The notes below the pieces were generated by a model, which searched no databases, was not told the origin of the DNA, and worked only from the letters and a program-made list of their open reading frames with translations. DNA of 64,000 bases from Emergencia sp. 1XD21-10 (lineage in GTDB: Bacteria > Bacillota > Clostridia > Peptostreptococcales > Anaerovoracaceae). This document shows positions 1 through 6,268 of this stretch, one piece after another. Every line of letters starts with the position of its first letter. Within the stretch, counting starts at the first letter, position 1. Location of the stretch: assembly GCF_009936045.1 (NCBI RefSeq), contig NZ_QWEQ01000005.1, positions 124,001 through 188,000 on the forward strand, read 5' to 3'. The position numbers and the translations under genes are program-made.

Positions 1-123
1 GAAGAGTTCACTTTCAAGATGGGCAACACTGCCGAAAGCAACTTAAATTACATAGGGATTGCCATATGCGGATCCAAGAAAAAAGTCAATAAGCTAGCAG
101 GCAGCATTGCACTGCTTCGATAA
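1..123 (+). CDS. 3' end of an unidentified protein (partial)
   Basis: The window opens inside an open frame that reads 40 codons and stops with TAA at 121-123. The visible tail contains NLNYIGIAICGSKKKVN and ends LAGSIALLR. I do not recognise the family. It is read toward the rubrerythrin gene, but a hairpin and a separate promoter lie between them, so it is probably not cotranscribed with it. The start lies outside the window. Confidence 0.6.
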   Translation, partial: EEFTFKMGNTAESNLNYIGIAICGSKKKVNKLAGSIALLR

Positions 124-141
124 AATAGATGCATAAAAAGG

Positions 142-169
142 CAGAAACAGCAGTAATCTGCTGTTTCTG
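142..169 (+). terminator. Hairpin after the partial gene, likely terminator
   Basis: A perfect 12-bp inverted repeat (CAGAAACAGCAG / CTGCTGTTTCTG) around a TAAT loop lies 18 bp after the stop codon at 123. The T tract after it is weak (TTCG), so termination efficiency is uncertain. Confidence 0.55.
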
Positions 170-240
170 TTCGTGACCCTTCGTCAAGGTTTTTCTGCGG
201 GTACACTCTAACCCTAATCGATATCTTTCACTGTTCATAA

Positions 241-278
241 AGTTTTTATAAAAATTCCATAGAACTTTTATAAAAAAG
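241..278. promoter_or_regulatory. AT-rich inverted repeat upstream of rubrerythrin, possible peroxide-regulator operator
   Basis: Two 17-base arms (241-257 and 262-278) around CATA match at about 14 of 17 positions and share the core TTTATAAAA / TTTTATAAA. It abuts the -35 region of the rubrerythrin promoter. Clostridial rubrerythrins are known PerR targets and PerR boxes are AT-rich palindromes, so a PerR operator is a reasonable inference; the match to a consensus was not computed. Confidence 0.4.
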
Positions 279-280
279 TG

Positions 281-308
281 TTAGATTTAAGAAAAAATGT
301 GGTACAAT
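281..308 (+). promoter_or_regulatory. Sigma-A promoter of rubrerythrin
   Basis: TACAAT at 303-308 is preceded by TGG, giving an extended -10. A weak -35 candidate, TTAGAT, is at 281-286 with 16 bp spacing. The gene start follows 41 bp downstream. Confidence 0.6.
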
Positions 309-349
309 AGACATAATTAAAAAATGAAATTCAAGGAGGATTTAACATT

Positions 350-892
350 ATGAAATGGGTATGTTCAGTTTGCGGATATGTTCACGAAGGCGACCAGCCA
401 CCTGAAAAATGTCCACAGTGCAAAGTTCCTGCAGACAAGTTCATCAAGCAGGAAGAAGGTAAAGTAGAATTTGCAGACAAGCACGTTGTAGGCGTTGCTC
501 AGGGAGTTGACCAGGAAATCATCGACGGTCTTCGCGCTAACTTTGAAGGTGAATGTTCTGAGGTAGGCATGTACTTAGCAATGGCTAGAGTTGCTCACAG
601 AGAAGGTTATCCGGAAATCGGTCTGTACTGGGAAAAGGCTGCTTGGGAAGAAGCTGAGCACGCTGCTAAATTTGCAGAACTGCTGGGCGAAGTTGTAACC
701 GACTCCACTAAGAAGAATCTGGAAATGAGAGTAGAAGCTGAAGCTGGCGCTTGCGCTGGTAAAAAAGCTCTGGCTACTATGGCTAAACAGCAGAATCTGG
801 ATGCAATTCACGACACCGTACATGAAATGGCTAAGGATGAGGCAAGACACGGCGCTGCTTTCGAAGGTCTGTTAAAGAGATACTTCGGTTAA
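350..892 (+). CDS. rbr: Rubrerythrin, reverse domain order (rubredoxin first)
   Basis: Non-haem iron peroxidase that reduces hydrogen peroxide in the cytoplasm of anaerobes using electrons from NADH via rubredoxin-type carriers. The 180-aa protein starts with a rubredoxin domain (CSVCGY and CPQCK pairs, residues about 5-25) followed by a ferritin-like four-helix domain with di-iron ligands (E68/E71 region, [15 protein letters not shown]). Rubredoxin at the N terminus is the reverse of classical rubrerythrin, an arrangement common in Clostridia and highly induced by oxygen. A strong ribosome site (AAGGAGG) sits 8 bp before ATG. It is a single-gene unit with its own promoter and terminator, and a palindrome suggestive of peroxide control upstream. 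Confidence 0.95.
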   Translation: MKWVCSVCGYVHEGDQPPEKCPQCKVPADKFIKQEEGKVEFADKHVVGVAQGVDQEIIDGLRANFEGECSEVGMYLAMARVAHREGYPEIGLYWEKAAWEEAEHAAKFAELLGEVVTDSTKKNLEMRVEAEAGACAGKKALATMAKQQNLDAIHDTVHEMAKDEARHGAAFEGLLKRYFG

Positions 893-928
893 GCAAAATT
901 GTTTAAAATTCAATGCTTAGAAAATAGA

Positions 929-954
929 GGAAGCTTGGAAGGGCTTCCTTTTTT
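929..954 (+). terminator. Rho-independent terminator of rubrerythrin
   Basis: GGAAGC / GCTTCC stem (929-934 and 943-948) followed by six T, 37 bp after the rubrerythrin stop. Confidence 0.75.
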
Positions 955-1186
955 CGTGGGAGATTCAGCGTGAGAGAGCGGATGAAGTTGTCACTTTCTG
1001 ATTGTGCAATCAATAATTCTTAAAGAACTTGTCACTTTTTACAATAATATTATACTACAATTTCATTGAAATTTCAACGTTTTAAAACATTTTCGCAACA
1101 TATTTTAACATCATTTTACAAATCCGAACTACATCGTAACATCTCACAACAGCTTAAGAAAGTTACCGCAAATGTGCATAAAAAAA

Positions 1187-1224
1187 AGAAAAGGTATGAC
1201 TGCAAAAGCAGCCACGCCTTTTCT
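1187..1224 (-). terminator. Terminator of the RelB/YoeB-type pair
   Basis: Read on the minus strand: AGAAAAGG arm, interrupted stem including CTGC, TTTT loop, closing CCTTTTCT arm and a run of T (plus-strand A run 1179-1187). It lies 16 bp after the toxin stop. A diverged copy of the same structure occurs near 3270-3305, in front of the XRE cassette. Confidence 0.75.
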
Positions 1225-1239
1225 GCGTTTTTGAGTTCT

Positions 1240-1502
1240 TTAGTTACCATAATGACCTTTGCACTGATAAACCTCTCTTTCACCATCTACTATGCGATAA
1301 ACCAAGCGATTCACCCCATCTATACGTCTGCTCCAGTAGCCATTCAGATTTACTTTTAATCCTTCAGGTTTTCCAAATCCTTCAAAAGGATTTCGCCCAA
1401 TATCCTTTAGCAAAGCATTGATTCTTTTTAAGGTTTTCTTATCCTGCGACTGCCAATAAAGATATCCTTCAAAAGCCCTTTGTGTAAAATGATTTTACTC
1501 AT
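1240..1502 (-). pseudogene. yoeB: YoeB/Txe-type mRNA interferase, frameshifted
   Basis: After a short start the frame that runs to the TAA at 1240-1242 reads an almost complete YoeB: FEGYLYWQSQDKKT, NPFEGFGKPEGLK, YWSRRIDGVNRLVYR, ending KGHYGN. The expected catalytic Glu, Arg and C-terminal His-Tyr are present. The only ATG (1500-1502, overlapping the antitoxin stop by 8 bases as usual for these operons) opens another frame: MSKII then LHK. Adding one T to the TTTT run at about 1484-1488 would give MSKIIFTQRAFEG, a normal YoeB start. The 263-nt span is not a multiple of three, which fits one lost base. So it is a one-base-deletion pseudogene, a slippage-controlled gene, or a sequencing error in a homopolymer. 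Confidence 0.8.
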
Positions 1503-1761
1503 CTGCCATTGCCTCTAATTCTTCCATCGTTTTCACTATCACGTTTCCCTTTTCCATCTGTTCAATGCTTTCACGTAAGCAAGTCATATTCATATCACTA
1601 TAAAACGGGTCTATGGAAACATCAAAAGGAATTCTCTTTTCCCGGCTAAGCTTTTTGGCAAAAATAGTAAATGCCGCGCTCATGCTCAAACCTAGTTCCT
1701 CACATACATTTTCAACATCCTTTTTCAGATTATCGTCCATTCTAATGGAAATAGTAGCCAT
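1495..1761 (-). CDS. RelB/DinJ-family antitoxin
   Basis: Antitoxin half of a type II pair, expected to bind and neutralise the YoeB-type ribosome-dependent RNase and to repress its own promoter. The 88-aa protein starts MATISIRMDDNLKKDVE, a ribbon-helix-helix DNA-binding segment, continues with GLSMSAAFTIFAKKL and ends EELEAMADE, the toxin-binding tail. The ATG at 1761 was chosen because AAAGGAG lies just before it; an upstream in-frame TTG would put the ribosome site inside the gene. Its stop overlaps the toxin start. With the toxin gene broken, the antitoxin may be an orphan. Confidence 0.88.
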   Translation of the reverse strand: MATISIRMDDNLKKDVENVCEELGLSMSAAFTIFAKKLSREKRIPFDVSIDPFYSDMNMTCLRESIEQMEKGNVIVKTMEELEAMADE

Positions 1762-1783
1762 GTTATCAACTCCTTTCAAGATT

Positions 1784-1811
1784 ATTGTACTTCTTTTTCA
1801 TACTATGTCAA
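1784..1811 (-). promoter_or_regulatory. Sigma-A promoter of the RelB/YoeB pair
   Basis: On the minus strand TTGACA, 16 bp, TACAAT, located 22 bp before the antitoxin ATG. A near match to consensus. Confidence 0.75.
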
Positions 1812-1997
1812 TACAACGTATTCGCTTTTCGCGAGTCAGAGGATAGATTCTGTGAAAAGAGCGAATTTCTAAAGTAAAACTATTTTACCCCAGAAACATA
1901 CGTCCCATGAAAGAATTCTGCAGATACCTATAACCGATTTTTTAAAATCCATCTCCCATTTCATTCTTCCCTTAAAACCCTAGGACTTTCGCCGTCA

Positions 1998-2507
1998 TCA
2001 TTTCCCGTTATTATCTTCTTTACTCCTTGGAGAAGTAGAATAGAAATCAGAATGGGAAAAAGAATGTGAATGAGAAAGATAATTGCGCCCTGTTTCTATA
2101 CTGCTTGTTGCGGTATCTGCGGTATCGTCCTCAAAAAAATAATCCTCTGGCGGCAGAGTATTTAAACCATACTCTTTAATTCTTCTTTGAATCGTATCTA
2201 CTGAACAGTTAAATATTTCCGCAATATTTGCTTGCGTTCTTCCCTCCATCAAGCACTTTGCAAGTTCATCTTTTTGAATATTGATTTTCTTTCGATAGTT
2301 TGGCTTGGCGCTATCAATGCTCGCTATCACATTATCAAGACCATAAAGCCATACTTTATCTTCTTCATCTGGCAGTACGCCATATAATCCATATTGCATA
2401 ACCGCATTAATATAATTGTTCGCACCCTCTACTTGCTTTGCCTTTAAAAGCCTTTCAAACTGCGCATATGCGCTTTCATATAATACAAAACTCTGTTTAT
2501 AACTCAT
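1998..2507 (-). CDS. DUF6291-like protein with C-terminal helix-turn-helix
   Basis: 169 aa. The N-terminal part (YKQSFVLYESAYAQFERL, then NNYINAVMQYGLYG) and the following segment resemble the DUF6291 domain found in proteins of phages and integrative elements in Firmicutes. Residues about 75-120 (DELAKCLMEGRTQANIAEIFNCSVDTIQRRIKEYG, described in two parts: LAKCLMEGRTQANIAEIF and CSVDTIQRRIKEYG) look like a resolvase-type helix-turn-helix. The tail is Ser/His rich (SHSHSFSHSDFY), low complexity. A good ribosome site (AGGAGG) precedes ATG. No other element genes are adjacent, so it may be a relic of a lost mobile element. Function unknown. Confidence 0.65.
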   Translation of the reverse strand: MSYKQSFVLYESAYAQFERLLKAKQVEGANNYINAVMQYGLYGVLPDEEDKVWLYGLDNVIASIDSAKPNYRKKINIQKDELAKCLMEGRTQANIAEIFNCSVDTIQRRIKEYGLNTLPPEDYFFEDDTADTATSSIETGRNYLSHSHSFSHSDFYSTSPRSKEDNNGK

Positions 2508-2870
2508 TTTGTATTCCTCCTATCTTAAAAATTTCTTTGAAAAGGATAAAAAAGAAACGCGTAGCAGGTGGAGTTCTGCCGCGCGCTTCACATATATCTA
2601 TAACGGCTAAGCCGTAGTAAAGAATTTTAATATATTATATCTATATATGCACGTATTTGGAGCGACCTCCTCTACTAATTTCAGATGGTAAAAGTGCCAT
2701 AAATTTTAAGGTCGATTCCTTTGCGGTAAAATTGCGTCTGCCGCAATTTCTCTTTTATTCTCTTTCTATAATATTATATAGATTTTAAAAAAGGTTCAAA
2801 TTTTGAAGAGGTTGGAAATTTTAGTAGACAAAAACACAGCCGCTGCTATGTGGAAAATATTGCTTTGATA
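2508..2870. other. Gene-free AT-rich stretch
   Basis: No convincing gene. Two small palindromes are visible: ACGGCTAAGCCGT near 2608 and a hairpin around 2725-2747 with arms AAATTGCG / CGCAATTT. Both are unassigned. Confidence 0.5.
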
Positions 2871-2899
2871 TTGAATTTTATTCTTCTTTGTGGTATATT
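2871..2899 (+). promoter_or_regulatory. Promoter of a small antisense-type RNA
   Basis: TTGAAT at 2871-2876, 17 bp, TATATT at 2894-2899, with TGG directly before the -10 (extended -10). The only thing downstream before a strong terminator is about 80 bp without an ORF. Confidence 0.7.
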
Positions 2900-2905
2900 G
2901 GTTTC

Positions 2906-2987
2906 AAGAGGAAAGCCATTGAAAACGGCTAACCTAACAGTTTACGAATAACTGCCAAAGTTGCAAGCTGTGGGCAGTTATTTTTTT
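2906..2987 (+). ncRNA. Candidate antitoxin RNA of a par-like type I locus
   Basis: Predicted RNA of about 80 nt starting 7 nt after the promoter at 2871-2899 and ending in a terminator (AATAACTGCC 2947-2956 / GGCAGTTATT 2973-2982, then T). It holds two short elements, GAGGAA (2908-2913) and GGCTAACC (2927-2934), that recur in the same orientation at 3079-3092. Because the opposing transcript is read on the minus strand, the two RNAs are complementary at both elements and also across the shared terminator. This is the layout of the enterococcal par locus (RNA II), where a short RNA blocks translation of the toxin mRNA. No protein is encoded. Inference from layout only. Confidence 0.6.
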
Positions 2988-3037
2988 ATGTAAATAGTGA
3001 TTCTTACTCTACCAAAGGTAATTGTAATCCTCATCAT
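2978..3037 (-). CDS. Candidate type I toxin peptide, 19 aa
   Basis: A 19-codon frame starting at 3037 with the repeated start ATGATG; the peptide reads MMRITITFGRVRITIYIKK. A strong ribosome site (AAGGAAGG) lies 6-13 bp upstream and an in-frame stop (TAA) lies just before that, so it cannot be longer. The peptide alternates hydrophobic and basic residues, plausible for a membrane-active beta-type or amphipathic peptide, but it lacks the Fst consensus. Its stop codon overlaps the terminator stem shared with the opposing RNA. Its mRNA would start near 3113 and carry a long leader with a 5' hairpin (CTTGTC / GACAAG), typical of type I toxins whose translation is held back. Confidence 0.5.
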   Translation of the reverse strand: MMRITITFGRVRITIYIKK

Positions 3038-3119
3038 ATTACCACCTTCCTTTTAGTCCAAAACCCCTTTCGAGTTTCGAGGAAGGCTAACCGCTTTCGC
3101 TTGTCCTCTTGACAAGTAT

Positions 3120-3128
3120 ATTATATCA
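3120..3128 (-). promoter_or_regulatory. Extended -10 promoter of the toxin mRNA
   Basis: Minus strand TGATATAAT: a perfect TATAAT with TG one base upstream. No good -35 is seen, which is normal for extended -10 promoters. Predicted RNA runs about 170 nt from near 3113 toward 2940. Confidence 0.6.
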
Positions 3129-3321
3129 TTTCTGATATAGGTAACCCACTATGATTTTGACTATAATAAATTATAATTATTTATTATAAGATTCCTTATA
3201 CTTATTAGTACTTTTCGACAACCTCTTCTCAGTTAAATTTATAAAAGAAATTGCTGCAAATGCCGCATAAAAAGGTATGACTACAAAAATATCCGTACCC
3301 TTTTAAACTTTGCAGTCTTTT

Positions 3322-3378
3322 AGGGCAATCCGACCTATTTTTATTTTAAGTCTTGACATTACCTCGTTGCTTATGTCA
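3322..3378 (+). promoter_or_regulatory. Promoter/operator region of XRE cassette, left copy
   Basis: Contains an imperfect palindrome (AGGGCAATCCGACCT, 3322-3336), a consensus -35 TTGACA at 3353-3358, and a TGACAT / ATGTCA inverted pair (3354-3359 and 3373-3378) that frames the spacer and -10 area. All three elements recur at the same spacing in front of the second copy at 21856, so they are probably functional and a likely autoregulatory operator. Confidence 0.55.
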
Positions 3379-3415
3379 TACCAAAATCATAATAATGAAA
3401 GGAGGTAAATAGGAT

Positions 3416-3649
3416 ATGACATTAAAAGAATTTGACCGGGTAGGAATGGGTGTTCGCATCCGTCTCAGCAGAGAACGTGCAAATTTTTCCAGAGAACAAC
3501 TTTCTGAACATCTGGATATTACGCCTAAATTTCTATCTGACATTGAATGCGGCAACAGAGGACTCTCTATGCAGACATTCATACTACTTATTCAAATCCT
3601 GGACGTTTCTGCAGATTATTTAATCTTTGGAAATACTGCCGAAGACTAA
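3416..3649 (+). CDS. Small XRE-family transcriptional regulator, left copy
   Basis: 77 aa, essentially one Cro/C1-type helix-turn-helix domain: RIRLSRERANFSREQLSEHL then ITPKFLSDIECGNRGLSM, closing with VSADYLIFGN. Preceded by AAAGGAGG 10 bp before ATG. The size is that of phage Cro and restriction controller (C) proteins. About 70 percent of residues match the copy at 21856-22089, and the flanking DNA is also conserved. It is likely a DNA-binding regulator acting on the TGACAT / ATGTCA pair of its own promoter; other targets unknown. It ends in a conserved hairpin plus terminator. Confidence 0.85.
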   Translation: MTLKEFDRVGMGVRIRLSRERANFSREQLSEHLDITPKFLSDIECGNRGLSMQTFILLIQILDVSADYLIFGNTAED

Positions 3650-3670
3650 CTAAAGTAGGACTGTAATTCC

Positions 3671-3730
3671 ATCAGCTTCCATGCTGATAGGAAGATTGAA
3701 GGCACCGCAAAAGCGGTGCCTTGGTCTTTT
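3671..3730 (+). terminator. Conserved hairpin plus terminator of XRE cassette, left copy
   Basis: First hairpin ATCAGC / GCTGAT (3671-3688), then a GC-rich stem GGCACCGC / GCGGTGCC (3701-3708 and 3713-3720) with an AAAA loop followed by TTGGTCTTTT. The same two-hairpin order follows the second XRE copy. Confidence 0.8.
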
Positions 3731-3734
3731 CGTT

Positions 3735-4090
3735 TTAATGATAACGTTCTATACGAGATGAAGCATCCCTCTCTGAAAATATGCCAATCTTTCCTGATAT
3801 ACGAATACTTACATTTTTCTTTGAAAGAACGTAAATCAACCGACTCAATTCTACACTATTGTTATTTCCAGTAGAAGAGAATACTCCAGACGGACTTGTA
3901 GAAATTGTGTAAGTGCCTTTCCTTCAACGCTTACTTTTTCTTCCCCTATAAAATCCTCCCATACGGTTTATATAACCCAAGCTCGTTTCTGCATTCCATA
4001 CACGCTCATCGGCACAAAAAACAGCGAAATCACTACTGCAGTGCAAATGAAAACCTTAATCTTTGTTCCAAACATCTTCATCGCATCCAT
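3735..4090 (-). pseudogene. Decayed gene for a small secreted protein
   Basis: From ATG at 4090 the frame reads MDAMKMFGTKIKVF then a hydrophobic run ICTAVVISLFFVPMSVYG, a typical signal peptide, but stops (TAA) after 40 codons. The same frame resumes after the stop as VWEDFIGEEKVSVEGK, and after a one-base shift continues as GTYTISTSPSGVFSSTGNNN and SVELSRLIYVLSKKNV to ERYH and TAA at 3735. So one in-frame stop and one frameshift separate three coherent pieces of what was a protein of about 118 aa. Family not recognised. The ribosome site (GAGGGAG) before the ATG is intact. Confidence 0.55.
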
Positions 4091-4165
4091 AGCTCCCTCT
4101 CTCTAAACCTTCTGTTAAATAATACTTATATTTTCTCTTATGTCCAAGTAAAGCTTGTGCTCAAA

Positions 4166-4201
4166 TGAAAAGAAAGACCGCAGCAGCAGTCTTTCTTTTC
4201 A
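4166..4201. terminator. Bidirectional-type hairpin
   Basis: TGAAAAGAAAGAC / GTCTTTCTTTTCA, a 13-bp perfect stem with a 10-base loop. It lies between whiA and the secreted-protein pseudogene. The T-rich right arm may terminate plus-strand transcription. The rest of 4202-4396 shows nothing clear. Confidence 0.5.
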
Positions 4202-4396
4202 TAGATGCAATATGATAATTTATGTTAAAGTCGTGCAGAGGGGAGTAAAGCCTTTGCCTAACCGTAACACCAATTTTTTAGGTTCTTTCATTCTACATCT
4301 AAACGATTAACTTTTCAATAGTAAATTTCAAAATTTTTCTTATTTAATATATTTCATTCTCAATTTTTAAGATTCCAAAAACATTAATCTGAAACC

Positions 4397-5338
4397 TTAC
4401 AGTTTTGCAGCCAGTTCCTCTATTCTTCTGAACCTGTTATTGATACCTGATTTTTTCATCGGCGGGTTCATCATCTCCGCTAACTGCAATAGATTCGCCT
4501 CCGGATGCGCCAGGCGCAACTCTGCAACCTCCTGTAGTTTTTCAGGTAGCCATCCAAGCCCCTTTGCGTTCTCAATTTTTCGGATTGCTGAAATTTGCCG
4601 CTGAGAAGCGTCCAAAGTTCTATCCGTATTAGCGTTGTCACAGTTTGTAATCCTCACCGCGTTGTTGACAAGCTCCTTCTTTATCTTCACATCTTCAAAG
4701 GCAAAAACCTGAGTATGAGCACCCATAATAGCCAGCGTATCACTGATATACTCCGAATTTTTCATATATACAATATAGCTTTCTTTTCGCTGCACCACCT
4801 TTGCGGATAAATCCACAAAGCTGTTTATCATTTTTCGAAGATCCATGGCAAGATTCTTGCTGGCGCACACAAATTCTAAATGGTAGCTTTTCGCAGGGTC
4901 ATTCATCGTTCCCGCACCCATAAAAATGCCGCGCAAATACGCTTTCTTACAGCACTTGCTGCGAATAAGACCATCAAATATCCCATCAGAAATATAATTG
5001 TTGCCTTCCCGCACCATCAAAATTCCTGTTTCACGCAAAATTTGCTCACTGCGCATTTCAGGACTGATGGCAAGCATATAGATTCTGCCTTTCTTGGGCG
5101 GTGGTGCGTCCTCCACTTCTAATTCCGTATCTACTTGAAAATATTCTTTAATCAGTTTTTTATAATGCCGCGCCACTGCCGGATTTTCCGTAGTAATGAC
5201 AATCTTAAACTTTCCGCCTCCTGCCAGCCTGAGACTGCCAGACACTCTAAGAAAGCCCGCAATTTCTGCAAGCATACAGCATTTCTTTTCTGGCTCAATT
5301 CTAGCCAACTCGTTTTTCGTTTCCGCCGCAAATGACAT
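4397..5338 (-). CDS. whiA: WhiA, DNA-binding cell-division/sporulation regulator
   Basis: WhiA is a conserved Gram-positive protein with a degenerate LAGLIDADG homing-endonuclease fold plus a C-terminal helix-turn-helix; it affects chromosome segregation and division. The 313-aa product starts MSFAAETKNELARIEP, has the homing-endonuclease-like region (FLRVSGSLRL, RGIFMGAGTMNDPAKSYHLEF) and the C-terminal HTH (LAHPEANLLQLAEMM, SGINNRFRRI). The ATG at 5338 was preferred over one 7 codons upstream because GGAGGA lies right before it and it matches the family start. In most Firmicutes whiA follows rapZ (and yvcK); here rapZ is 18 kb away across a defence island, and yvcK is not in the window. Confidence 0.95.
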   Translation of the reverse strand: MSFAAETKNELARIEPEKKCCMLAEIAGFLRVSGSLRLAGGGKFKIVITTENPAVARHYKKLIKEYFQVDTELEVEDAPPPKKGRIYMLAISPEMRSEQILRETGILMVREGNNYISDGIFDGLIRSKCCKKAYLRGIFMGAGTMNDPAKSYHLEFVCASKNLAMDLRKMINSFVDLSAKVVQRKESYIVYMKNSEYISDTLAIMGAHTQVFAFEDVKIKKELVNNAVRITNCDNANTDRTLDASQRQISAIRKIENAKGLGWLPEKLQEVAELRLAHPEANLLQLAEMMNPPMKKSGINNRFRRIEELAAKL

Positions 5339-5410
5339 GATCTGTCCTCCATCTATCACATCTGCATCTTTTTATATTCTACACGGGATTGCTTAAAAGT
5401 ACCAAATGAT

Positions 5411-6268
5411 TTACTCTTTAGCCAATTTTGCCTTAATTTCTTCAATGGTATATACTCCATCACTTTTGCTATGCAACACAAGATGACAGTTCGGACAAAC
5501 AGGAATAAGGTCTTCAATAGGATTAACCACATAAGCTTGTTTTATTTCATTTAAAGGTTTTCTATGGTGTACCTCTATTTTACCTGTGAACTCTGGTCCA
5601 TACACTTCACCGAAATCAAACCCGCATATTGTGCAAGCCGTACCATAGTAAGCTAAGCATCTATCTCTCGCCCAGGAATTCCTCTCATACCTGTTAGTAA
5701 GTACGTTTTTCATCGCACCTTCAACAGATATTTCTTCTATCGCTCCCTGCTCTGACATAGTCTCCTGTTCAAAATATGAAAGGGCTTTAATCTTTCTGGT
5801 ATGATCCTTTAGCCATGCATATAAATTTTTTTCAAAAAATGAAATTTCGGAATCAAAAATCCGATCTAAGCCACTCTGTATTTGTGAAAGATTATCCGCT
5901 TCATAAAAAACGCTCCACGCCGCCAGCGTTATTAAATCTCCTTCAGCAACAGCTACATCCATGGATGTTATCAACTGCTCATATTGCTTTTGAATTTGCT
6001 TTCCTACAACATAACGCTTATCCAGTGTTACTGTAATAAAAAGATTTTCATTGACGTTTAGAATTTCATAGCATAAAGTGTACCCGCTCTTTTGTTCATT
6101 CTTCGGAAAAACAGCATTGATATTATCACTTGTAAATCTTATTTTCTGCACTCCCGAGCAGAGGGATTTCTTAAAATGTATATGCGCATTTTCTTCCTGC
6201 TTCTGAAGACACCATTCGATGAGAACCTGCCCAATCAATTTGTCTTTAGTATTTAATAATCCAGACAT
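5411..6268 (-). CDS. HNH endonuclease, last gene of the MoxR-VWA module
   Basis: 285 aa. The C-terminal 80 residues form a zinc-stabilised HNH nuclease: CTIC (212-215), IEVHHRKPL with the catalytic His pair (234-235), an Asn at about 249, and CPNCH (258-262). The N-terminal 200 residues are unrecognised and may be a DNA- or partner-binding domain. The start overlaps the stop of the VWA gene (TAATG), so the two are translationally coupled. HNH domains of this type occur in McrA-like and other restriction nucleases. Its place behind an ATPase and VWA pair and hsdR suggests it is the effector of a defence system; that role is inference. Confidence 0.85.
   Translation of the reverse strand: MSGLLNTKDKLIGQVLIEWCLQKQEENAHIHFKKSLCSGVQKIRFTSDNINAVFPKNEQKSGYTLCYEILNVNENLFITVTLDKRYVVGKQIQKQYEQLITSMDVAVAEGDLITLAAWSVFYEADNLSQIQSGLDRIFDSEISFFEKNLYAWLKDHTRKIKALSYFEQETMSEQGAIEEISVEGAMKNVLTNRYERNSWARDRCLAYYGTACTICGFDFGEVYGPEFTGKIEVHHRKPLNEIKQAYVVNPIEDLIPVCPNCHLVLHSKSDGVYTIEEIKAKLAKE

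Noticed and set aside
1066-1359. 97-codon plus-strand frame
   Set aside because: It runs antisense across the YoeB-type gene and its terminator, with no ribosome site.
2604-2747. Structured RNA suggested by two small palindromes
   Set aside because: Short arms in AT-rich DNA, no promoter or terminator framing; not enough support.
1066-3415. Integrated prophage or conjugative element
   Set aside because: Only one DUF6291-like gene and no integrase, structural or transfer genes; at most a relic.
3905-4168. 87-codon plus-strand frame
   Set aside because: Antisense to the signal-peptide pseudogene; no ribosome site and no coding character.
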